Below, piece after piece: positions 57,731 through 64,000 of a DNA stretch of 64,000 bases (its first letter is position 1; each line of letters opens with the position of its first letter). Source of the stretch: Flavobacteriales bacterium (GTDB taxonomy: Bacteria; Bacteroidota; Bacteroidia; Flavobacteriales_F; PHOS-HE28). The stretch spans positions 2,771,497-2,835,496 of the forward strand of contig CP129489.1 in NCBI GenBank assembly GCA_030584065.1. The letters are read 5' to 3'. Below the pieces are notes generated by a model. It worked only from the letters and a program-made list of their open reading frames with translations, had not been told where the DNA came from and ran no database searches. The position numbers were made by a program, and so were the translations under genes.

Positions 57731-58342
57731 TCACCGGGTCCGCTTCAGGAATACGTAGCCGCCCTTCTCAGCGCCCCACACCTGCCTGCCGTCGGCATTC
57801 CAGCCACGGTCCCAGCTCACCATGCGGTCGGCGCTGAGCACCACTTCGCTGGTCGTGTAGCTGGCCCCTTCGCGGGTGCTGGGGCAGCGTCCCTCCTCGG
57901 TGCTGCCCACGTAAGTGTCGCCGCGTCGCCGCAGGGTGATGTCGCAACCCTCCAAGGCCACCAGCGAGTCGGGGGAAAGCGTGGCCAGCTTCACAAGGTC
58001 CTTGTAGGCACCGAAGAAGGTCGCACCGCCCTTGATGGTGTGGATGCGGCTGATGAAGGTGCTGTCGTTCTCCTCGCGCAGGTGGTAGATCCGCTGGCGG
58101 TAGGGTTTCTCCTTGCTGGCGGCCGTGGCCTGCTCCACGTAGAACCAGGCACCATCCCGCCGCTTGGGCCAGATGCGCACCATTTCCAGTTCGATCTCGA
58201 AGTAGCTGCTGTCGGCCTGTGCTTGTGCCGCGCTGGTGTAGGAACCGGCCATCGTGTAGGCCAGTTGCTCCAGGGCGCGGGTGCGCTGCGCGTACGACCA
58301 GCAGGGCAGCACAAGAAGGGATAGGAGGACGAGGCGGCGCAT
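57731..58342 (-). CDS. CpcT/CpeT-family (chromophore lyase-like) protein
   Basis: Encodes 203 residues with a signal peptide (MRRLVLLSLLVLPCWSYAQ). The mature part follows the CpcT/CpeT pattern: YTMAGSYTSAAQAQAD, VRIWPKRRDGAWFYVEQA, KPYRQRIYHL, GCDITLRRRGDTYVGST and SADRMVSWDRGWNADGRQVW. In cyanobacteria the family attaches bilins to phycobiliproteins; members in non-phototrophs have no known role. It is 12 bases after ispG and probably co-transcribed. With a signal peptide it acts outside the cytoplasm. Confidence 0.87.
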   Translation of the reverse strand: MRRLVLLSLLVLPCWSYAQRTRALEQLAYTMAGSYTSAAQAQADSSYFEIELEMVRIWPKRRDGAWFYVEQATAASKEKPYRQRIYHLREENDSTFISRIHTIKGGATFFGAYKDLVKLATLSPDSLVALEGCDITLRRRGDTYVGSTEEGRCPSTREGASYTTSEVVLSADRMVSWDRGWNADGRQVWGAEKGGYVFLKRTR

Positions 58343-58354
58343 GGTGGCGGGAAG

Positions 58355-60304
58355 TTAGCCCTCCGCCTCCACCCACATGCCGTGCTCCTTGATCAGTGCG
58401 ATCAGTTCATCCACGGCCTGTTCGCTGGGCACGTTGCGCTTCACCACTTCCTTCTCGCGGTACAGGGTGATCACGCCGGGGCCCGTGCCCACGTAGCCGA
58501 AGTCGGCGTCGGCCATCTCACCGGGGCCGTTCACGATGCAGCCCATGATGCCGATCTTGACGCCTTTCAGGTGGCTGGTCCGCGCGCGGATCTTGGCCGT
58601 GGTCTCCTGCAGGTCGAAGAGCGTGCGCCCGCAGCTGGGGCAGCTGATGTACTCGGTCTTGCTGGTGCGCGTGCGGGTGGCCTGCAGGATCCCGAAGGCC
58701 GTGCGGCACACCAGGTCCTCGCGACCGCCTTGCTCATCCGCGATGAAGACCCCATCGCCCAGGCCGTCGATCAGCAACGGACCCATGTCGGTGCTGCTGT
58801 GCAGGACCAGCGTATCGTTCGAGATCGCTCCATAGGCCCGGCCGATGATCACCGGTACCGGGCATTCCTGCGCAATCAGTTCGAAGAACAGGCGGCGCTG
58901 CTCGGCCATGCCGTGCGCGTTGTGCGTGTCGATGAGCAGCACGGCGGTGGGGTCGGCCTTCAGCGCGGTGATGAAGGCGTCATCCAGGTCTGGCAGTGTG
59001 GCGTACACCAGGTTGAACTGCGGGTGGCGTTCCGCACCGCCGAGGTAGTCCTTCTTCGTGAGGAAGGGGTAGTGCCGCTCCTTGCTCTTGTTGGTGAGCC
59101 AGGTGGCGTGCTCCTGCACGATTCCCAGCGTGCCCGGGATCTCGAAGTTGATCGTGTGCTTGCCGATGAAGGCGTAGTCGCACGCCTGGTCGGTGATGTT
59201 CCACTTGTCCAGCGGCACGCTGTAGCGGTAGCCCCAGGCGAAGAGGGTGGCGGGTGTGATCTCCTTGCGGCCACTGAGATCGGCCATCACCACGGGCACA
59301 TGCCGCGCGCCGATGTTGAGCACCTCGCGGCTGTGGCGGCGCTGGTGGCTGAAAGGATCAACGGGCACCTGCGCCACCTCGGGGATGGGCGCGTGGCCGC
59401 GGCGGTCGTTGTAGCGGTCCACCAAGGCGCGGGCCACGGGGATCTCGAACTCGGGGTCCTCGGTGAGGCTCACGCGCACGGTGTCGCCGATGCCATCTTC
59501 CAACAACGCGCCGATGCCCGCCGCGCTCTTCACACGCCCGTCCTCGCCGTCGCCCGCCTCGGTCACGCCCAGGTGCAGCGGGTAGTCCCAGCCTTCGGCC
59601 ATCATGCGGTGCACCAGCAGGCGGTAGGCCTGTACCATCACCTGCACGTTGCTGGCCTTCATGCTCAGCACGATCTCGTGGTAGTTCTCGTCGCGGCAGA
59701 TCCGCAGGAACTCGAAGGCGCTCTCCACCATGCCCTCGGGCGTGTCGCCGTAGCGGTTCAGGATCCGGTCGCTGAGGCTCCCGTGGTTGGTGCCGATGCG
59801 CATCGCGGTGCCGTGCTCCTTGCAGATGCGCACCAGCGGGGTGAAGCGCTCACGGATGCGCTCCAGTTCCTCCGCGTATTCCGCATCGGTGTACTCGCGC
59901 ACATCGAACTTCTTCTTGTCGGCGTAGTTGCCGGGGTTCACGCGCACCTTCTCCACGATGCGGGCGGCCACTTCCGCGGCATTGGGCGTGAAGTGGATGT
60001 CGGCCACCAAGGGGGCGTTGAAGCCCGCTGCACGGATCCGCTTCTTGATCTCGGCCAGGTTCTCCGCGTCCTTCTTGCTGGGCGCGGTGATGCGCACCAG
60101 CTCGCACCCGGCCTCGATCATGCGGATGCTCTGGGCCACGGTGGCGGCCGTGTCCATGGTGTCCGTGGTGGTCATGCTCTGCACCCGGATGGGATTGTGG
60201 CCACCTATTCCGATGTCGCCGATGCGGACGGCGCGCGTCCTCCATCGTTCGTAGCGGGTGAGGCTGGGGCAGTACTGCCAGGGGGCGAGGGCGGTCACGG
60301 ACAT
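58355..60304 (-). CDS. ispG: 4-hydroxy-3-methylbut-2-enyl diphosphate synthase (IspG), long form
   Basis: Encodes 649 residues. It reduces MEcPP to HMBPP in the MEP pathway with a 4Fe-4S cluster. The TIM-barrel half begins VRIGDIGIGGHNPIRVQSM and includes PLVADIHFTPNAAE and RVNPGNYADKKKF. A large central insert (residues about 270-520) marks the long form of Bacteroidota, Chlamydiae and plants. The cluster-binding end has ISCPSCGRTLFDLQ and GCIVNGPGEMADADFGYVG. A -7 box (TATCTTCG) lies 16 bases upstream. Confidence 0.96.
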   Translation of the reverse strand: MSVTALAPWQYCPSLTRYERWRTRAVRIGDIGIGGHNPIRVQSMTTTDTMDTAATVAQSIRMIEAGCELVRITAPSKKDAENLAEIKKRIRAAGFNAPLVADIHFTPNAAEVAARIVEKVRVNPGNYADKKKFDVREYTDAEYAEELERIRERFTPLVRICKEHGTAMRIGTNHGSLSDRILNRYGDTPEGMVESAFEFLRICRDENYHEIVLSMKASNVQVMVQAYRLLVHRMMAEGWDYPLHLGVTEAGDGEDGRVKSAAGIGALLEDGIGDTVRVSLTEDPEFEIPVARALVDRYNDRRGHAPIPEVAQVPVDPFSHQRRHSREVLNIGARHVPVVMADLSGRKEITPATLFAWGYRYSVPLDKWNITDQACDYAFIGKHTINFEIPGTLGIVQEHATWLTNKSKERHYPFLTKKDYLGGAERHPQFNLVYATLPDLDDAFITALKADPTAVLLIDTHNAHGMAEQRRLFFELIAQECPVPVIIGRAYGAISNDTLVLHSSTDMGPLLIDGLGDGVFIADEQGGREDLVCRTAFGILQATRTRTSKTEYISCPSCGRTLFDLQETTAKIRARTSHLKGVKIGIMGCIVNGPGEMADADFGYVGTGPGVITLYREKEVVKRNVPSEQAVDELIALIKEHGMWVEAEG

Positions 60305-60320
60305 GGCTGGGAATCAGGCG

Positions 60321-60328
60321 CGAAGATA
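60321..60328 (-). promoter_or_regulatory. -7 promoter element (TATCTTCG) for ispG
   Basis: TATCTTCG on the minus strand, 16 bases before the ispG ATG, in the 53-base gap after the DUF4230 gene. Confidence 0.5.
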
Positions 60329-60357
60329 CCCGGGAACACGCGGGGCGCCGCTTCGGT

Positions 60358-60981
60358 TCAGTCCTTGATCCAGGCGCGACCGTCCACGGGCGAAACGCGG
60401 TCGTCGAAGGTCCAGCCCGCGTTCTCCACCACAGCCTTCAGCACTTGGAGCATCTCGTTGCGTTGGGCTTCGGCGGCCGCATACAGGCCGCTGGCCGCCA
60501 CTTTGCCGCGTATCAGCTCCTTGGCCTGCGCGTTGATGCGGGTGTGGTCCGCGGCGGAGAAGGTGTTGAAGGTTCCTTCCTCCAGGTCGTAGTAGTCCAC
60601 ATCGTGCTCCAGGGCGAGCAGCTTCGGCTTGTCCATGCCCAGCAGGCGCACGGTGCGCGATCCTTCGTCGAACTCCAGCTTCATCCCATCGAGGTCGTAG
60701 CCCACACTGGCCCGAGCGGTCACCCGCAGGATGGCCTGTTTCTGGTTCCAGCTCAGCTCCTTGGTCCAGTCGAACCAGGCCGCACTATTGTCGCGGTAGG
60801 TGTAGAGCTCGGTGAAGTCGCCCTCGACGGTGACCAGCTTCAGCACGGGCCGTACCCGCTCCAGCAGCACCGTGGAGCTCACGGCTTCCGAGGGCGTGTC
60901 CGGCCGATAGGCCTCCCGCGTCAGGAAGAAGACAAGCAGGCCGACGGCCAGCAGGATCAACAGGCCCTTGATGCGGTCCAT
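60358..60981 (-). CDS. DUF4230 membrane-anchored protein
   Basis: Encodes 207 residues. An N-terminal membrane anchor (GLLILLAVGLLVFFLT) precedes a soluble DUF4230 domain: LERVRPVLKLVTVEGDFTEL, ILRVTARASVGYDLDGMKLE, VRLLGMDKPKLLALEHDVDY, then a helical end (AEAQRNEMLQVLKAVVENAG). The family is widespread with unknown function and a plausible place at the outer face of the inner membrane. It lies 13 bases after the EamA transporter. Confidence 0.85.
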   Translation of the reverse strand: MDRIKGLLILLAVGLLVFFLTREAYRPDTPSEAVSSTVLLERVRPVLKLVTVEGDFTELYTYRDNSAAWFDWTKELSWNQKQAILRVTARASVGYDLDGMKLEFDEGSRTVRLLGMDKPKLLALEHDVDYYDLEEGTFNTFSAADHTRINAQAKELIRGKVAASGLYAAAEAQRNEMLQVLKAVVENAGWTFDDRVSPVDGRAWIKD

Positions 60982-60994
60982 GGGGCAAAGGTCG

Positions 60995-61906
60995 TCACCC
61001 GCGCCCCAGCGGATCGGGCTCGGCCACCTCGGCGATGGCGCTGCGGCGGTGGTACCAGCCGTTGACGAAGAGGCAGATGAGGATGATGGCGATGCCCAGG
61101 TAGGAACCCGGCTGCAGCCGCTCCTCCTCGCCCCAAATGAGCAGGGCGATGAGGATGGTGTACACCGGCTCCAGGTTCACGGTGAGCATCACGGTGAAGG
61201 GCGAGAGCTGCCGCATGACCACGATGCCGGTGACGAATGCGAAGGAGGTGCAGACGAGGCCGAGCAGCAGGTGGTAAATGATGTCGCTGGTGGGCAGGTC
61301 CCAGAGCGGCGGAGGCAGGTCGCCGGCGATGGCCAGGCCCAGGCCCATCACCACCGCCACGCTGGCCATCTCGTAGAAACTGATCCGGAAGGCATTGTCG
61401 CGGCGCACGAGCACCGCATTGATGATGTTGAACCAGGCGCTGAGCAGTGCGCTCAGCACCGCCACGGCGATGCCCAGCCGGTGCCCGCTCTCCAGCCCGA
61501 AGATGAGCAGCAGGGCCCCGATGACCACCACGCCGAGCACCACCTCGTACGCGCGGATGCGCCGCTTGAACCAGAAGGGCTCGAGCAGGGCGGTGAAGAC
61601 GGTGCTGGTGCTCAGGCAGGCAGCGGCGATGCTGGCCGTGCTGATCTTGATGGCACCGTAGAAGGTGATCCAATGCCCGGTGATGATGAGCCCGGTGAGG
61701 AGGTAGACGCCCAGCTTGGGCGTGCGCCAATGGAGCGACCGCCCCATCCACCAGGCCATGAGGGCCAATCCCGCCACGGCGATCACCGTGCGCGTGTACA
61801 CCAGGTGCAGGGTGCCCTGCTGGATGAGCTTGCCGAAGATGCCGGTGAAGCCCCAGATGAGCACCGTGAGGTGCAGGAGCCCGAGGGCCTGTTGGCGGCT
61901 GCGCAT
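60995..61906 (-). CDS. EamA/DMT-family transporter
   Basis: Encodes 303 residues with ten hydrophobic helices in two EamA repeats: LTVLIWGFTGIFGKLIQQG at the first and LVCTSFAFVTGIVVMRQLSP with VNLEPVYTILIALLIWGEEE at the second. DMT exporters move amino acids or small metabolites; the substrate is not readable. It is 25 bases from the coiled-coil gene, in the same direction. Confidence 0.92.
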   Translation of the reverse strand: MRSRQQALGLLHLTVLIWGFTGIFGKLIQQGTLHLVYTRTVIAVAGLALMAWWMGRSLHWRTPKLGVYLLTGLIITGHWITFYGAIKISTASIAAACLSTSTVFTALLEPFWFKRRIRAYEVVLGVVVIGALLLIFGLESGHRLGIAVAVLSALLSAWFNIINAVLVRRDNAFRISFYEMASVAVVMGLGLAIAGDLPPPLWDLPTSDIIYHLLLGLVCTSFAFVTGIVVMRQLSPFTVMLTVNLEPVYTILIALLIWGEEERLQPGSYLGIAIILICLFVNGWYHRRSAIAEVAEPDPLGRG

Positions 61907-61931
61907 GCGCGGTGCGCCAAGGTAGGCGGGC

Positions 61932-62798
61932 TCAGCGGATGGCGTCGAGCTTGGCCCGGAGCTGCTGCACCAGCTCCTCCTGCCGCTGCACCTCCACCCG
62001 CTTCCGCTCCTGATCCTGGAGGTTCTTCCTGACTTCCTGCGCGAGCTCCTCGGCCCGCTTGCGGGCGGACAGCTCGTCCTCCCCGGCCCGCTTGCGCTTT
62101 TCGGCTGCGCGCGCCTGCTGCTTCAGGAGGTCGGCAAGGAGCCGCTCCCCCTCCGCATCGGGCCCTTGGGCATTCTCCTTGCGCTGGGCCTCGGCCTTCC
62201 GGCTCACCTCCTCCGCTTCGGCCGCCAGCCGTTCCTGCTCCGTGACCGCCTCTGCGGCCCGCTGCCGGCTGCGCTCGATGCCCGCTTCGGCCCGCTCCTT
62301 CTCGCGCTGCAGGCCGTTGAGCTCGCTGATGAGCCGGGCCAGCCCCTTTTCCGCCAGGGTCAGCTCCTGCTGGGCCAGCTGCCGGCGCAGCAGGGTGCTC
62401 CGCTCCTGCACGAACGCCTTGGCGGCCTCGAAGGCGCGCGGGTCGCTGGAAGGGGCCATCCAGCCCTCGCGCGTGAGGACGGCGACATGCGCCGTGAGCA
62501 TGGGCACGCCCTTCCGCTGCTCGGCCTTCACCAGCACGCGCACGGTGTCGGGCGATACCTGGGGGAGCAGTGCGCCGGCGGCGACCACCTCCTTCTTGTT
62601 GGAAACGGCCTGGCTGATGCCTTTCAGCTCGTCCTTCCACCACGCCTCCACGAACCGCGCATCGGTGCCCTCGAAGGGGAAGGTGAAGGTGGGATGAACG
62701 CCATCGCTGAAGGCGTAGGAACCGATGGAGACGGCTGGCTGGCCCGTGCTGGGCAGGGGGGCTGCAGCCACGAGCAGGAACAGGGCAAGGAAGCGCAT
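61932..62798 (-). CDS. Secreted coiled-coil protein, unknown function
   Basis: Encodes 288 residues from MRFLALFLLVAAAPLPSTGQ. A start at 62843 would overlap the DUF502 stop by ATGA and is an alternative. Residues 20-120 form a beta domain (VSIGSYAFSDGVHPTFTFPF, ARFVEAWWKDELKGI). Residues 130-285 are a long charged coiled coil rich in Glu, Ala, Arg and Gln. Family not recognised. It probably lies in the periplasm and is co-transcribed with DUF502. Confidence 0.75.
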   Translation of the reverse strand: MRFLALFLLVAAAPLPSTGQPAVSIGSYAFSDGVHPTFTFPFEGTDARFVEAWWKDELKGISQAVSNKKEVVAAGALLPQVSPDTVRVLVKAEQRKGVPMLTAHVAVLTREGWMAPSSDPRAFEAAKAFVQERSTLLRRQLAQQELTLAEKGLARLISELNGLQREKERAEAGIERSRQRAAEAVTEQERLAAEAEEVSRKAEAQRKENAQGPDAEGERLLADLLKQQARAAEKRKRAGEDELSARKRAEELAQEVRKNLQDQERKRVEVQRQEELVQQLRAKLDAIR

Positions 62799-62839
62799 GT
62801 CCCCAGCGCCTGACAAGCGGCGTGCCGCACCGTTGGGGG

Positions 62840-63418
62840 TCATTCGTCGGCGACTTTGGAGACCCCTCCGCTCACCACGAACTTCATGACATCGGCCGGC
62901 TCCGCATCAATCGGCCTCACATTGGCTCGGGGCACCACCATGAGGTTGCCGCTCCAAGCGAAGGCGTGGGGGAAGTAGACCGCCACCATGTCCGGCCCGA
63001 TGCCCAGATGCTGCAGGTCCTCCTGGGTGATGAAGCCGAGGCGATGCGCCTCCATGCCCGCGCCAAGCCGCACCATCACCGGCCGGTCGAACTTGCGCTT
63101 GCTGCCCACGAGGGCCTCCATCAAGTCCTTCAGGGCGCCGTACATGGTCTTGATCACCGGCACGCGCTGCAGCAATTCATCGCCGAAATCCGCCAAGGGC
63201 TGGAAGAGGATGGTACTGCCCAGCCAGCCCACCACGGTGATGATCGCGAGGAGCGTAGCCAGGCCCAGGCCCGGAATGTCGAGCGGGATGATGCCATCGA
63301 GGAAGGCCAGCACCCGCCAGAGCGTCCATACGATGACGGTGATGGGCACCAGCAGCAAAAGCCCCCGGAAGAAGAACCCGAGGACGATGCGTCCCGTGCG
63401 TCGGCCGTTCAGCGCCAT
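62840..63418 (-). CDS. DUF502 membrane protein
   Basis: Encodes 192 residues from the ATG at 63418. Two N-terminal membrane helices (VLGFFFRGLLLLVPITVIVW and GLATLLAIITVVGWLGSTIL) are followed by RVPVIKTMYGALKDLMEALV, VMVRLGAGMEAHRLGFIT and YFPHAFAWSGNLMVVPR, which match DUF502. Role unknown. A -7 box lies four bases before the ATG. Confidence 0.9.
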   Translation of the reverse strand: MALNGRRTGRIVLGFFFRGLLLLVPITVIVWTLWRVLAFLDGIIPLDIPGLGLATLLAIITVVGWLGSTILFQPLADFGDELLQRVPVIKTMYGALKDLMEALVGSKRKFDRPVMVRLGAGMEAHRLGFITQEDLQHLGIGPDMVAVYFPHAFAWSGNLMVVPRANVRPIDAEPADVMKFVVSGGVSKVADE

Positions 63419-63422
63419 GGGG

Positions 63423-63430
63423 CGAAGGTA
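63423..63430 (-). promoter_or_regulatory. -7 promoter element (TACCTTCG) before DUF502
   Basis: TACCTTCG on the minus strand, four bases before the ATG at 63418; another probable leaderless start. Confidence 0.5.
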
Positions 63431-63530
63431 TTGGGCCCGCGCAGGCCGTCGGCAATGCGCCGCGGCCCCTTGGTGGGCCACAGGGCGGCCGTGCACCACC
63501 TGCTGCGGGCGGCTGCTCGCCGGTCCCGGC

Positions 63531-63878
63531 CTAATCGAGCTGCTCGCGCACCTTTTTCGGCAGGCTGGCCCGCACCAGCGCATAGCTGTGGTCCACCAGC
63601 TCGAGGAGCAGCTTGCGCGGGACGGACCCGGTGACCTCCACCGTGTTCCAATGCCGCTTGTTCATGTGGTAGCCGGGCACGATGCCCGGGTAGCGCTCGC
63701 GCAGCTCGATGGCGCGCTCCGGGTCGCACTTCAGGTTGATGGTGGCGAAGACATCGAGCGGTGCCAGTGCAAAGATCTTCCCGGCCACGCGGAACACCAG
63801 CACGTCGGGCCCAAAGGGTGCATCCCAGCTCACACCGGACTTGGTGCTGCAATGGGCCTGCAGCTCTTCGATGGTCAT
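63531..63878 (-). CDS. MmcQ/YjbR-family protein
   Basis: Encodes 115 residues. MTIEELQAHCSTKSGVSWDA, VLVFRVAGKIFAL, INLKCDPERAIELRERY, VPGYHMNKRHWNTVEV and LLLELVDHSYALVRASLP are the YjbR (CyaY-like fold) signatures. It may bind DNA or a small ligand; role unsettled. The start overlaps the stop of the upstream cyclase-family gene by ATGA. Confidence 0.94.
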   Translation of the reverse strand: MTIEELQAHCSTKSGVSWDAPFGPDVLVFRVAGKIFALAPLDVFATINLKCDPERAIELRERYPGIVPGYHMNKRHWNTVEVTGSVPRKLLLELVDHSYALVRASLPKKVREQLD

Positions 63879-64000
63879 GGCAGCACCGCGTAGAGCACCG
63901 GACGGCTCGGGGCCGCATCGTTGATGAAGTGCGGCAGTTGCAGCTCCAACAGGTAGTCGCCGTCCGCCGCAGCGGTCGGCACATGGATGAGCTCGGTGAT
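63875..64000 (-). CDS. Cyclase-family protein (kynurenine formamidase-like), C-terminal end
   Basis: Only the last 41 residues are in the window: ITELIHVPTAAADGDYLLEL, then QLPHFINDAAPSRPVLYAVL and P. This fits the C-terminus of bacterial cyclase/arylformamidase proteins (PF04199), which end with a DGxYLLxLQ...DAxPSRPVLY pattern. The stop overlaps the MmcQ start by four bases. Confidence 0.65.
   Translation of the reverse strand: MTELIHVPTAAADGDYLLELQLPHFINDAAPSRPVLYAVLP

Noticed and set aside
58382..60592. Plus-strand open frame of 736 codons over ispG
   Set aside because: Antisense shadow of a complete IspG; no recognisable domain.

Overview
The window is from a GC-rich member of the Bacteroidota, probably a Flavobacteriales-like lineage. 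The evidence is protein families rather than a marker gene. It carries a PorP/SprF-like protein, SprB repeats, gliding-motility (CHU_C) C-terminal domains, several type IX secretion (T9SS) type A sorting tails, LytTR/LytS-type two-component proteins, DUF3098 beside ftsX and uppP, and the long bacteroidetal form of IspG. Promoters are of the Bacteroidota kind, with a -7 box near TAnnTTTG, here usually TACYTTCG or TACTTTCG, often only a few bases from the start codon. The lineage call is inference.

Layout: 1-7006 (minus) is a surface-adhesion operon: a CHU_C protein, a PorP/SprF-like protein and a giant SprB-repeat protein that runs off the left edge. A tRNA-Arg(CCT) follows at 7183-7254. 7415-11167 holds T9SS-tailed proteins and a PNGase F-like glycoamidase. 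11232-13683 holds a GT-C-like membrane protein and menB. 13819-25707 is a one-directional accessory block: a 47-residue conserved small protein, a CDF metal exporter, a LytTR response regulator, a T9SS cargo protein, a small membrane protein, two intact TPR-LytS kinases and one broken kinase. An IS3-family element at 21260-22500 sits between two truncated genes. 25905-40031 is a second secretome block: a 1932-residue PKD/CHU_C protein, a 762-residue T9SS protein, a beta-helix protein, a Cys-rich lipoprotein, two related small secreted proteins and an FG-GAP/T9SS protein.

From 40060 onward the window is mostly core: dnaG, a MORN lipoprotein, a polyprenyl diphosphate synthase, rlmN, ispD, queA, truB, uppP, DUF3098, ftsX, leuS, DUF3108, an M23 peptidase, a small regulator plus membrane-protein pair with a clear operator, a CpcT-like protein, ispG, DUF4230, an EamA transporter, a coiled-coil protein, DUF502, a MmcQ/YjbR protein and the end of a cyclase-family gene. 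ispD, ispG, the polyprenyl synthase and uppP all belong to the isoprenoid and undecaprenyl supply. The secreted proteins depend on T9SS machinery that is not in the window, apart from the PorP/SprF-like protein.

The strongest anomalies are a low-GC replacement segment and a repeat-derived linker inside leuS, an IS-bounded deletion scar in the kinase cluster, a PNGase F-like protein that appears to lack one catalytic residue, two copies of a small inverted-repeat element, and a palindromic operator embedded in a textbook Bacteroidota promoter. I did not find a clearly new multi-gene system.
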